Source: DASZXJ01 sp035545895 (GTDB taxonomy: Bacteria > Planctomycetota > Phycisphaerae > Tepidisphaerales > Tepidisphaeraceae). From it: a DNA stretch of 28,159 nt. Every line of letters starts with the position of its first letter. Position 1 is the stretch's first letter. The translations under genes and the position numbers were made by a program. The notes beneath the pieces are model-generated. The model was not told where the DNA came from. It did no database searches and saw nothing but the letters and a program-made list of their open reading frames with translations. The stretch is from assembly GCA_035545895.1 (NCBI GenBank), contig DASZXJ010000048.1:1-28159 (forward strand). Direction: 5' to 3'. Below, piece by piece: positions 17,556 through 25,074 of the stretch.

Positions 17556-18081
17556 TGATCAAACCGATATCCCCTTGTCCCTTACACGCGTCGACGATCA
17601 CAATCGTCTGCTGCTTAAGGCTGTCATCGATGCCATGGAAACCATGGCATTCATCAGCCCCGAACCGCTGACGGCCGATCCTTCACCTGAATTGTTGACG
17701 TCCTTGGAGAGAGCCCACGTACGGTTCGTCGGGCCTTTCTGCGGATTGCTCGAATTGTTCGCACCACGCTCGTTGGCTGTCCTTCTGGTCGCCAATCTGA
17801 CCTGCTCGGATCAGGCGGACTCGCGCACCGCCGCCTACGCTGAAGATGCCCTGAAGGAAATCGCCAACGTCACCTGCGGATTGCTTCTTCGACGCATCAC
17901 CGCGGCGGTCGGAGCGATGTGTGAATTTGATCTGGAAATCCCTTCGCTCGACTTGGTCGATTCAACTGAAACCTGGGCTCACCTCCTTTCCACAACCGAC
18001 TCTGTAGCCTTGGACATTCAGGGACTTCCGCTCGTTGCCCGATTGACCATTGATTCAGTATTGACCGAGGTGGCAGCTTGA
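17548..18081 (+). CDS. CheX/CheC-like chemotaxis phosphatase
   Basis: A 177-residue protein starting at the ATG at 17548, preceded by GGAGG. It contains a CheC/CheX/FliY-type phosphatase signature D-x3-E-x2-N: Asp100, Glu104 and Asn107 in AEDALKEIANVTCG, with a Pro132 near the expected downstream position. The rest of the fold is weakly recognisable (AVLLVANLT strand, DIQGLPLVARLTI strand). Members remove phosphate from CheY-P. It overlaps the preceding cheY and is fused by a 4-bp overlap to cheB, so its product is likely made with both. The call rests mostly on this motif and context. Confidence 0.7.
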   Translation: MSNDQTDIPLSLTRVDDHNRLLLKAVIDAMETMAFISPEPLTADPSPELLTSLERAHVRFVGPFCGLLELFAPRSLAVLLVANLTCSDQADSRTAAYAEDALKEIANVTCGLLLRRITAAVGAMCEFDLEIPSLDLVDSTETWAHLLSTTDSVALDIQGLPLVARLTIDSVLTEVAA

Positions 18082-19160
18082 CATCATCAGTAACAACTTC
18101 AACGAAACCTGGGATTTCCGCAAAGGTTAAAGTGCTCATCGTCGATGACTCGGCGGTCGTGAGACAACTCCTCACGCGCGAGCTGGGCAAAGATCCGGGA
18201 CTGACTATCGTCGGCGCTGCGCCCGATCCATTTGTCGCGCGCGACATGATCGTCGAACTTGAGCCCGATGTATTGACGCTTGACGTCGAAATGCCCCGCA
18301 TGGACGGTATTACTTTCCTCCGAAAGCTGATGGTGCATCGCCCCATGCCGGTCATCGTGCTGAGCTCGCTGACACAAGAAGGAACTCGCTCGGCAATTGA
18401 AGCGCTCGAAGCCGGAGCGGTCGAGGTTTTATCCAAACCATCGTCCGCATACAGCGTGGGTGAGGTTGCCCAGGTACTGGCGGCAAAACTGCGATCCGCA
18501 GCCCTTGCGCGCGTGCAACCGCCCACGACAGTTCCCGCTCGAAACACGACCAAACGCCCACTCAATCAGAGCATGGCGGCAACCACCGATAAAATCATCG
18601 CGTTGGGCGCTTCCACCGGTGGCGTGCAGGCGCTGACCGAAGTGCTTACCCAATTTCCTGTCAATGCGCCCGGAACCGTCATCGTTCAGCATATGCCGGC
18701 GAGGTTTACCGCATCGTTTGCGCAGCGGCTTGATTCGGTCTGCCAGCCGGAAATTAAGGAAGCCGCGGACGGAGACAGCGTCATCCCGGGACGCGTTCTC
18801 ATCGCGCCGGGTGGATTCCATACCGTGCTTCGACGCTCGGGAGCGCGATATTTCGTCCAAGTGAAAGATGGCCCGGAAGTCCATCACCAAAAGCCTGCGG
18901 TCGATATCTTATTTAATTCCGTTGCCAAATATGCAGGCGCCAATGCAGTCGGTGCAATTCTGACCGGCATGGGGGCGGACGGAGCGGAAGGATTATTGGC
19001 CATGAGAAAAGCCGGCGCGCAAACAATTGCCCAGGACGAGAAGTCCAGTGTGGTCTTCGGAATGCCGATGGAAGCTATTAAGTGCGGAGCAGCCGAAATG
19101 ATCTTGCCTCTGAGGGAGATCGCCGGTGCTGTCGTACGCTTGGGACAGTCTTTAGCCTAG
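18078..19160 (+). CDS. cheB: Chemotaxis methylesterase CheB
   Basis: A 360-residue receiver-esterase that removes receptor methyl groups and can deamidate glutamines. Receiver: VDDSAVVRQ near 22, acceptor Asp69 in LTLDVEMPRMDG, Lys120 in LSKPSS. A Pro/Thr-rich linker (about 145-168) precedes the esterase with catalytic triad Ser179 (GASTGG), His205 (QHMPARF) and Asp301 (GMGADG). It starts at TTG (18078), overlapping the stop of the CheX-like gene by 4 bp, with GAGGTGG a few bases upstream; no better in-frame ATG exists before the receiver. Confidence 0.95.
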   Translation: MTSSVTTSTKPGISAKVKVLIVDDSAVVRQLLTRELGKDPGLTIVGAAPDPFVARDMIVELEPDVLTLDVEMPRMDGITFLRKLMVHRPMPVIVLSSLTQEGTRSAIEALEAGAVEVLSKPSSAYSVGEVAQVLAAKLRSAALARVQPPTTVPARNTTKRPLNQSMAATTDKIIALGASTGGVQALTEVLTQFPVNAPGTVIVQHMPARFTASFAQRLDSVCQPEIKEAADGDSVIPGRVLIAPGGFHTVLRRSGARYFVQVKDGPEVHHQKPAVDILFNSVAKYAGANAVGAILTGMGADGAEGLLAMRKAGAQTIAQDEKSSVVFGMPMEAIKCGAAEMILPLREIAGAVVRLGQSLA

Positions 19161-19171
19161 AGGGGGAAGCA

Positions 19172-19678
19172 TTGGAATCAACAACCATACAACCTGCCAA
19201 GCCGAAAGCGGCGGAACAGATGATCAGTCCAAAGCTAATCATCCCGTTCGTCAATTCCACGCGAAAAGTATTTTCGACCATGGTCGGTGTACAGACCACC
19301 GTCAATCACCCGCATGTGAAAACCAATCCGATCCCAAGCTTTGATATCTCGGGAATCATTGGCTTCTCCGGCGATATTCTCGGCTCGGTCGTCATCAGTT
19401 TCCAGACCCAGGCGGCCGTCAAGCTCGTCAGCGCGTTCACTGGCATGCCGATCACTGCGGATAGTCCCGATTTTTCAGACGCCATCGGCGAACTCGCCAA
19501 CATGATCGCCGGCAGTGCTAAAAAAGATCTCGAGTGCAAAGCCAATATCACCTGCCCCACCGTTATTATCGGGGCGGGACATCACATCGCTCGCTTGAGC
19601 GGCGTGCCATGTGTCGTGATTCCGTGCACGACTCCCGATGGTGATTTTGCCGTCGAAGTCAATATCAAGGTCAAATAG
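19172..19678 (+). CDS. cheX: Chemotaxis phosphatase CheX
   Basis: A 168-residue CheX-family CheY-P phosphatase. The conserved helix FSDAIGELANMIAGSAKKDL holds the catalytic Glu107 and Asn110 (D-x3-E-x2-N), and the flanking strands (FDISGIIGFSGDILGSVVISF; CPTVIIG; DGDFAVEVNIKVK) match the CheX fold. I place the start at TTG 19172, which has AGGGGGAA just upstream; an ATG at 19220 would remove only an unconserved leader. It lies 11 bp after cheB and 20 bp before the second cheY, its likely substrate. Confidence 0.88.
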   Translation: MESTTIQPAKPKAAEQMISPKLIIPFVNSTRKVFSTMVGVQTTVNHPHVKTNPIPSFDISGIIGFSGDILGSVVISFQTQAAVKLVSAFTGMPITADSPDFSDAIGELANMIAGSAKKDLECKANITCPTVIIGAGHHIARLSGVPCVVIPCTTPDGDFAVEVNIKVK

Positions 19679-19698
19679 CTGGTTGGGGGAAATATATC

Positions 19699-20067
19699 AT
19701 GAAGATTCTTCTTGTTGACGATTCGAAAACCATGCGAAACATCCAGAAGAAAGTTCTGGAATCGATGGGTGGCGTTGAATTCGGAGAAGCCGCGGACGGC
19801 GTCGAAGCCATGACCCGGCTGGGCGGCGGACCGTTTAACCTTATTCTCATCGACTGGAACATGCCCAACATGGACGGCATTACCCTGGTCGGCAAGATTC
19901 GCCAAACCGATAAGAAGACGCCTTTGATCATGGTCACTACCGAAGCAGAGAAATCCCGCGTCATGGATGCTCTCAAAGCCGGAGTGAACAACTACGTCAT
20001 CAAACCGTTCACACCGGACGCCTTGCTGGAAAAAGTTCGCCAAACCATGGCTAAGATCGCCGCTTAA
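19699..20067 (+). CDS. cheY: Chemotaxis response regulator CheY
   Basis: A 122-residue classic CheY: LLVDDSKTMRNI with Asp7/Asp8, acceptor Asp52 in LILIDWNMPNMDG, Thr80/Thr81 in MVTTEAEK, Lys102 in VIKPFTPD. The ATG is preceded by GGGGGAAA. It is the last gene of the chemotaxis operon, directly after cheX, a pairing that suggests CheX controls the lifetime of its phosphate. Which motor it binds cannot be told because no flagellar or pilus gene is in the window. Confidence 0.95.
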   Translation: MKILLVDDSKTMRNIQKKVLESMGGVEFGEAADGVEAMTRLGGGPFNLILIDWNMPNMDGITLVGKIRQTDKKTPLIMVTTEAEKSRVMDALKAGVNNYVIKPFTPDALLEKVRQTMAKIAA

Positions 20068-20103
20068 ACGCGAACGAGGTCATCGAATTGATTTCCCCGC
20101 CCC

Positions 20104-20124
20104 GCAGCCTTAGATTAAGGTTGC
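20104..20124 (+). terminator. Hairpin at the end of the chemotaxis operon
   Basis: GCAGCCTTA and TAAGGTTGC pair over nine positions (one G-U) around a GAT loop, 37 bases after the last stop and directly before the tRNA gene. There is no T-run, so it is a weak intrinsic terminator or only an RNA-stability hairpin. Confidence 0.45.
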
Positions 20125-20125
20125 C

Positions 20126-20199
20126 GGGCGATTAGTTCAGTTGGCTAGAACGCTGGTATCACACACCAGAAGTCACAGGTTCGAGTCCTGTATCGCCCA
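20126..20199 (+). tRNA. tRNA-Val (anticodon CAC)
   Basis: A complete cloverleaf: acceptor stem GGGCGAT (20126-20132) pairs with ATCGCCC (20192-20198); the D arm contains GTTC...GAAC; the anticodon arm CTGGT (20153-20157) / ACCAG (20165-20169) encloses the loop ATCACAC with anticodon CAC at 20160-20162; the T arm is ACAGG TTCGAGT CCTGT. The discriminator base is A at 20199 and CCA is not encoded. The 3' half is shared with the antisense end of the recombinase gene and is the probable attachment site of the element to the right. Confidence 0.95.
20159..20199. other. Probable attachment site at the 3' half of tRNA-Val
   Basis: The overlap of an integrase end with a tRNA 3' half is the usual layout of an integrated element. 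The exact core cannot be defined because no second copy of the T-arm/acceptor sequence was found in the rest of the window. Confidence 0.5.
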
Positions 20200-21109
20200 C
20201 TTTTGAAGGTTGCACAGTAGCGCACTCAGTGCAATTGGCTGTATTTTCCCGTGGATTTTCAACATCGCCTTTTTCCGGCTTTCCTTCAGTTACACTTAGT
20301 TTCGCGCCATACTGCGCCGGATTGTGCGCCGCGCGCTTGAAGTCACCATCCAGGTCAACCGACGTGGCATAGTGCTTGGCCGCCACCGCCGGGGAATTGC
20401 CGATCCATTTGCAAACTGTCGCCAGATCGTATTCCCTCATCAATTCACTCTCCCGGCTGGCCCGCAGGTTGTGGAATAGCTTCGGCCAGACGGTTATCCC
20501 GGCCTGCCGAATGATCCGCTGTAGTTCGGTCCGAAGGTTCATTCCGCCTAACCGGTGCCTGGTAATGACGTAGACGGCCCCCTCTGCCGCTGATTCCTGA
20601 AATAGCTTCTCAAGGGGCTGGCGAAGCTCCGCAAACAACGGGCATACCCGCGACGCACCGCCCGCATGATGCTCCGTCTTGGGGCTTTGAATCGCCATGC
20701 GGCCTTTTTCAAAATCCACGTCGGCCCAACGAAGCGCGAATAGCTCGGAAGGGATTCGCAGGCCCGCATATCGCGCCAGCGCGATGATTACGGCCCATTC
20801 GGTATCGGGCGCTTCCGCAATCACTTTGTCGATGATTTCGCGGCTGACGAAATGCTTTCGGGCTTCGTTCACCTGCTGGCCGGCCTTTACGCCGACAAAT
20901 GGATTTTCACTTGCGAGTTTCCATCGCATCGCCTTGTGCCACATAGTCCGCGCCGCGATGACCCGCCGGGATATAGTCGGCGTCGCCAACTTCTCGTGCT
21001 CCACCATCCAGGCCCGCCAACCGTCCGCGTCGGCCATGGTGATATCGCGGATCGGCTTTGACGCGCCGAAGAATGCCTCAAGGTTGCGGCGCACATTCCC
21101 ATACCTCAC
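20159..21109 (-). CDS. Tyrosine recombinase/integrase, N-terminally truncated, ending inside tRNA-Val
   Basis: A 316-residue site-specific recombinase that would integrate or excise an element at the tRNA. The catalytic set is complete: Arg in YAGLRIPSEL, Lys in SPKTEHH, His and Arg in FHNLRASRE, His and nucleophile Tyr in VAAKHYATS. The N-terminus begins at a GTG inside the core-binding domain (RYGNVRRNLEAFFGA), with a stop codon in frame 13 codons before that GTG. Relatives, as I recall them, have roughly 70-100 more N-terminal residues, and I found none in the next 200 bp. The last residues, VGDTGLEPVTSGV plus stop, are encoded by the antisense strand of tRNA-Val; the stop is in the anticodon loop. 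It could be functional only if the missing arm-binding part is dispensable. Confidence 0.82.
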   Translation of the reverse strand: MRYGNVRRNLEAFFGASKPIRDITMADADGWRAWMVEHEKLATPTISRRVIAARTMWHKAMRWKLASENPFVGVKAGQQVNEARKHFVSREIIDKVIAEAPDTEWAVIIALARYAGLRIPSELFALRWADVDFEKGRMAIQSPKTEHHAGGASRVCPLFAELRQPLEKLFQESAAEGAVYVITRHRLGGMNLRTELQRIIRQAGITVWPKLFHNLRASRESELMREYDLATVCKWIGNSPAVAAKHYATSVDLDGDFKRAAHNPAQYGAKLSVTEGKPEKGDVENPRENTANCTECATVQPSKVGDTGLEPVTSGV

Positions 21110-21311
21110 CAGCTGCTTAAGAATCAGGTTCCCTTTATCAGACTAAGATTCGCCAGGACAGTTAAACGTTTCTGACCGCGCAGCATGACATAAACTGATG
21201 CAAAAGGTCACAACTTCGGCGCGGATCTCATATTAGTTAGAGCCTTCACAGAGTGAATAGAGAAATAACCGGCAGGATTCCCGCGAAGGAAATGCATGGA
21301 GAATATCCGCA

Positions 21312-23819
21312 CTAGGGAATAGCAGAATTTCGATGCAATAGTTCTAGCACTCGAGATTGCGATTCTGGAAGCGAAAGTCCAATGTCAATTGCTGAGCGAC
21401 CCGCCAAGTTCTTGATCAGTGGGTTTGCATGTTTTGCTAGAAGAAGTTCAACAAGATCAGCCCTAGCTCCTTTGACCGCAATATGGAGCGGTGTATCCCC
21501 TTCAACATTGATTAAATTGGGGTTGGCACCTGAATCAAGAAGTGTCGAGGCAACGGTTATGTGCGCGGGATCTGGTTGACGTGCATCGAAGACAGTGAGC
21601 GAGAATAAAGGCGTGCCACCGCCGCTATCCTGAGCATTAACTTTAGCTCCTGCTGCAATTAACTGTTTGATCACCTCGGAGTTGGTCCGCATAGCGGCCG
21701 AATGCAATGGAGTGTCTTGCCCTCGATCTATCGCATTGACGTCTCCGCCAGCTCCAATCAGAACTGCTATAACTTCTGGCTTTGACTCGGATAGTGCCGC
21801 CGCTAAATGTAAAGGCGTCCGTCCATCAATAGTTCGACAATTTGGATCTGCACCCAGATCCAATAGCGCTTTGCAAATATCAGCCCTACCCACCGCTGCT
21901 GCCCAATGCAGTAGGCGGAAGCCTTCCATTGTCTTTAACAGCGGAGCATTTACTTGCGAAGTGTCGCTTTCCAGGGAACGGACCACCATGTCTTTCTTGC
22001 CAAGAATTACTGCCATGCAGGAATCAAGGTGGTCCAAATCGCTGATCACCAGCGGAGCACAGGAAATCACCTGGTCAAGAGTGGATTGCGTCCAAATTCG
22101 CGACGAAATTACGAGAGTTTCCCCAACCGTCCACCCGCGGCTGTCGCGAGCGTTCAAGTCAGCACCATGTCGTTCAAGCATCTCTATCATCGAGCGATCC
22201 GCGGTCAACGCCGCAAGATGAAGAGGAGTTCGTTGTTGCTGCCCTCGAAGATTAACGTTTGCCCCATGCGCGATCATTTGTTCGGCGATTGAATTGTGAC
22301 GATTTAATACCGCAGAGTGTAGCGGCGTGATTCCAACGTTGTCGGCGATATTCAAATTCGCGCCTCGATCAATAAGATAGGCGCACATTTCTTCGTCGAA
22401 ACCTCCCATGCCGCGAGTTAGCAGGGACTCCATCCCTAGAGCTACATGAAGAGGAGTGCGACCTGATTTGTTTTGTGCATTGAGATCAGCACCGGCATCA
22501 AGCAGTATTCCCACCACATCTATTCGCTTTGCTGCTACTGCATAATGTAATGGAGTCAGTCCAGTTTCCTGGCGTGCATTCGGATTGGCTCCCTTGTCAA
22601 GCAAGTAAGCGACTTCTTCGATAGTGTTGTGGGCGGCAGCCGAATGTAAAAGTGTCAGATTCCCGTTGATTGGCGTATTAACAGATGTTGGGTCAGATTC
22701 TATCTGTCTGTGAAGTAATGTAAAACTATTCGGCTTTGTGCGAATTAGGGTGCTTGTGTAAACAGGAGCGATAAATGCCAAGAGTAAAAGTGTCGATGCG
22801 ATTGCCGCACCGGTGCGCTTCAATCGCACCGAGTGTTCGTCGTTAGGCCGAATTAGACGCATGATGCGCCTGTGGAAGTTAGATCTTTGACCAGTCGCGG
22901 CCAGGCTGACAAGCGCGATATTGCTCGCAGGATCTGCAGCTACGAGTTCCGCAACGCGCATGAGCGAATGGGCGTATCGGTTAGATGGCTCACCAGCAGC
23001 AGTCACTAAATCGTCACAACAAAGTTCACGCTCTTCTCGGATATGGCGTGACAGGTACCAAATCGCTGGATTGTAAAAAAGAAGAGCCTCAAGAATTCGC
23101 TGGACGAGGTTTATTACATGATCATATCGACGAATATGAGCCAGTTCGTGCATGACCAGCACTTCAAGCTGCTTGGTTGAAATACCTGCTACAATTGAAA
23201 TTGGAAGAAGTAGTGTTGGACGAAGTACGCCAACAACCGAGGGGACAATCACTGAGTTGCAATACGCAATTGCTGGGGTGTATGTGAACTGCATTGCCTT
23301 CACAGCTCGTCCGATGGAGACGAGCACCGATGCTTCTGTGATTGGCAGTGATGTTCTGACGAGTCGTTGGCCTCCAAACAGACCTAGCAATAGCCGGATC
23401 GACATCAGCGTGACGCCGAAAAGATATAGATAAACGACATACACCGGATAGGTCGCTGCAATACGCGTACGAAGCGGCACAAAATTGATGCGGCTGGGCA
23501 CCTGTGCAAAGTGATAAGGAGCCGTTGTTGGCATCGATGTTGAAATAGTGTCTGCTCGAGAAACTGAGAGGTGCGAAGATGTTTCCAGAAGAGAAGTGTC
23601 GGCGGTTGAATTGACGATTATGCCAAACATCGCAAGGAAGGAGAGAAAGATTGTCGCTTGGCCGATTAGCAGTATGACATAGCGTGCATTGGCCGACGGC
23701 CTAATAAGGGAAGCAGCTAAACGGACCAAGCACACAACAATAACACTTTGCCAAAGCGAGTGAAGAATCACTTGGGTGAGTACGTGACAAAACTCGGGAC
23801 TAATAAGCTTGTAGATCAT
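21312..23819 (-). CDS. BlaR1-type M56 metalloprotease fused to ankyrin repeats
   Basis: An 835-residue membrane protein. Hydrophobic segments are at about 15-35, 47-68, 125-148 and 338-357. The zinc protease between segments 3 and 4 has VMHELAHIRRYDH (HExxH at 224-228) and a downstream REERELCCDD that should supply the third ligand (about 262-270). This is the BlaR1/MecR1 (peptidase M56) layout. Instead of the beta-lactam-binding domain, residues about 387-833 hold some ten ankyrin repeats (TPLHYAVAAKRID, DGRTPLHLAA, GDTPLHIAVKG and others). BlaR1 topology would put them outside the cytoplasm, where a protein ligand might be sensed. The start ATG overlaps the repressor gene by 4 bp. The family function, cleavage or inactivation of the BlaI partner on stimulus, is known for BlaR1; the stimulus here is unknown. 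Codon and base use is AT-richer than the left region. Confidence 0.88.
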   Translation of the reverse strand: MIYKLISPEFCHVLTQVILHSLWQSVIVVCLVRLAASLIRPSANARYVILLIGQATIFLSFLAMFGIIVNSTADTSLLETSSHLSVSRADTISTSMPTTAPYHFAQVPSRINFVPLRTRIAATYPVYVVYLYLFGVTLMSIRLLLGLFGGQRLVRTSLPITEASVLVSIGRAVKAMQFTYTPAIAYCNSVIVPSVVGVLRPTLLLPISIVAGISTKQLEVLVMHELAHIRRYDHVINLVQRILEALLFYNPAIWYLSRHIREERELCCDDLVTAAGEPSNRYAHSLMRVAELVAADPASNIALVSLAATGQRSNFHRRIMRLIRPNDEHSVRLKRTGAAIASTLLLLAFIAPVYTSTLIRTKPNSFTLLHRQIESDPTSVNTPINGNLTLLHSAAAHNTIEEVAYLLDKGANPNARQETGLTPLHYAVAAKRIDVVGILLDAGADLNAQNKSGRTPLHVALGMESLLTRGMGGFDEEMCAYLIDRGANLNIADNVGITPLHSAVLNRHNSIAEQMIAHGANVNLRGQQQRTPLHLAALTADRSMIEMLERHGADLNARDSRGWTVGETLVISSRIWTQSTLDQVISCAPLVISDLDHLDSCMAVILGKKDMVVRSLESDTSQVNAPLLKTMEGFRLLHWAAAVGRADICKALLDLGADPNCRTIDGRTPLHLAAALSESKPEVIAVLIGAGGDVNAIDRGQDTPLHSAAMRTNSEVIKQLIAAGAKVNAQDSGGGTPLFSLTVFDARQPDPAHITVASTLLDSGANPNLINVEGDTPLHIAVKGARADLVELLLAKHANPLIKNLAGRSAIDIGLSLPESQSRVLELLHRNSAIP

Positions 23820-24217
23820 CGAGTACGCTTACTAGAACTCTGGATATCAATAGCTTTGCGAAGATCTGCTAATTCCTCCGGATCAATTTCACCTTCACTT
23901 GCTAGAGTTTGAATTGCGGAGCTGACGGAGGAGCCAAACAAATGGCGCGCCCAGTCTTTTAACATTTGAGCAGCTGTGCCGGCTCTAGCAACCTTTGCCG
24001 AATAAATCGCTCCCCCTTTATTCTTTCGGGGTTCAGCGGACAATAGCCCTTTTTTGACCATGATGTTCATCAGCGTGGAAACTGTCGAGAACGCAACATG
24101 ACGGGACTCTGCCAACGAATCTCTTACTTGGCGTACCGTCGAGGGACCCTGGCGCCAAATAATCTGAAGAATTTCTACTTCACCTTGAGTTGGATGTTCT
24201 AATCGTGTTCGCACCAC
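23816..24217 (-). CDS. BlaI/MecI/CopY-type transcriptional repressor
   Basis: A winged-helix repressor of about 133 residues: PTQGEVEILQIIWRQGPSTV, then VRDSLAESRHVAFSTVSTLM (recognition helix region) and KKGLLSAEPRKNKGGAIYSA (wing), followed by a C-terminal dimerisation part. Relatives bind palindromic operators as dimers and are cut or released when the linked M56 protease is activated. I favour a GTG at 24217 with GAGG five bases upstream; an in-frame TTG at 24232 is possible. It is transcribed leftward with a 4-bp overlap into the M56 gene. The perfect palindrome about 100 bp upstream is its likely operator. Confidence 0.88.
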   Translation of the reverse strand: MVRTRLEHPTQGEVEILQIIWRQGPSTVRQVRDSLAESRHVAFSTVSTLMNIMVKKGLLSAEPRKNKGGAIYSAKVARAGTAAQMLKDWARHLFGSSVSSAIQTLASEGEIDPEELADLRKAIDIQSSSKRTR

Positions 24218-24308
24218 AGGGGCCTCGTCCAAAACGTTGTCCCAATTCCTGTCGATCTTTCGGCCGAAGAATACTGCTATGCCTTACCGGTGACCAGTCC
24301 AATTTTTG

Positions 24309-24337
24309 TTGACACGAATAATCTAATTAATTAGATT
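24309..24337 (+). promoter_or_regulatory. Promoter of the ferredoxin gene
   Basis: A perfect -35 box TTGACA (24309-24314) is followed, after a 17-base spacer, by TAGATT (24332-24337), a 4-of-6 match to the -10 box. It would start transcription about 25 bases before the ferredoxin ATG. The spacer and -10 lie inside the palindrome at 24317-24340. Confidence 0.6.
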
Positions 24338-24340
24338 ATT
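24317..24340. promoter_or_regulatory. 24-bp perfect palindrome, probable BlaI-family operator
   Basis: AATAATCTAATT is followed by its exact reverse complement, AATTAGATTATT, with no loop. It sits between the divergent repressor and ferredoxin genes and overlaps the ferredoxin promoter spacer and -10 box, the position of a repressor operator. BlaI-family proteins bind such dyads as dimers. Assignment to this BlaI is inference from position and symmetry. Confidence 0.7.
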
Positions 24341-24368
24341 GCGGCTGGGGTCAGAAAGAAGCGTGACT

Positions 24369-24626
24369 ATGGCGTATGTGATATGCGCACCGTGCGTTGG
24401 TAAAAAAGACGCGAGCTGTGTTGCCGTATGCCCTACCGACGCTATCCACCCGAGACCTGATGAAGGTGGGTTTCCTGGATCTAGCCAGTTGTACATCGAT
24501 CCGGCTCGATGTTCAGATTGCGGTAACTGTATGCCGGAATGCCCCGTCGAAGCGATTTTCCCAGCGGGCTCAGTGCCTGCTGAGTGGCAGCAATATATTC
24601 AAATAAACGCAGACTATTTTAAGTAA
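24369..24626 (+). CDS. 7Fe-type ferredoxin ([3Fe-4S][4Fe-4S])
   Basis: An 85-residue ferredoxin for low-potential electron transfer in the cytoplasm. Cysteines Cys9-x7-Cys17-x3-Cys21-Pro and Cys48-x2-Cys51-x2-Cys54-x3-Cys58-Pro match the Thermus/Mycobacterium 7Fe pattern: Cys9, Cys17 and Cys58 for the 3Fe cluster, Cys21, Cys48, Cys51 and Cys54 for the 4Fe cluster. Cys6 is an extra cysteine near the first cluster. LYIDPARCSDCGNC and CPVEAIF are characteristic. The ATG at 24369 has only a weak AGAAAGAAG site; a GTG two codons earlier is possible. It is divergent from the BlaI gene across the palindrome, so it is likely repressed by BlaI. No dedicated redox partner is nearby. Confidence 0.93.
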   Translation: MAYVICAPCVGKKDASCVAVCPTDAIHPRPDEGGFPGSSQLYIDPARCSDCGNCMPECPVEAIFPAGSVPAEWQQYIQINADYFK

Positions 24627-24700
24627 TCGCCTTGTTCTCGGGCGATCAGTGCTGTGAGCTCGCGACTGGGGGGGCGAGTTTTATCACTTTGGGAGTCATT

Positions 24701-24916
24701 ATGCCCGCACCGAATTTAATTGTTGTCCCGGCCAGTTCGAAGGTTGAAGAGGCCTTAAATCGCATTAAGGCTAAGTGGGGGCTGGAGAGCGAGCGAGTAA
24801 TAGACGAACTTCTGGTTTGGTTTGAAAATCAGCCACTGGCCGAACAGAAGGCGATATTAGTTAGGCAGCGTGAGGTCGGTGCGCCAACATTTATTGAAAT
24901 TCCCCAGGATAAGTAG
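24701..24916 (+). CDS. Small RHH-like protein
   Basis: A 71-residue protein starting at an ATG with GGGAG five bases upstream, 74 bp after the ferredoxin and perhaps co-transcribed with it. The pattern L-x2-I-x4-GL-x4-V-x3-L-x2-WF-x2-Q-x5-A-I-L (from NRIKAKWGLESERVIDELL on) resembles a short ribbon-helix-helix-like unit. The same spacing of conserved residues occurs in the gene at 27554-27778. No function is assigned; DNA binding is only a guess. Confidence 0.6.
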   Translation: MPAPNLIVVPASSKVEEALNRIKAKWGLESERVIDELLVWFENQPLAEQKAILVRQREVGAPTFIEIPQDK

Positions 24917-24953
24917 CTGATTTAGTGCAAGAACTAAACATTGTGCTCAGCTG

Positions 24954-24981
24954 AAGGTCGATCGTGCCGATCGACTTTCTC
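24954..24981 (+). terminator. Rho-independent terminator-like hairpin
   Basis: GTCGATCG and CGATCGAC form a perfect 8-bp stem with loop TGC, extendable by AAG/TTT, and are followed by a T-rich run (TTTCTCATTTCTCTT). It lies 37 bases after the small RHH-like gene and would end the ferredoxin transcript. Confidence 0.6.
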
Positions 24982-25074
24982 ATTTCTCTTGAATGCCGCC
25001 CGTGTTGCACTTATAAAGCCCCCAAATCAGTTTCTAAACTGTCATTTGTTCTTGGGGGCGAGAACGGCAACGAT

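Noticed and set aside
21312..23819. True beta-lactam sensor BlaR1
   Set aside because: No penicillin-binding SxxK-type sensor domain follows the last membrane segment; the region is ankyrin repeats.
24317..24340. Palindrome as a terminator
   Set aside because: It is AT-rich, loop-free and lies in a divergent promoter region, not downstream of a gene.
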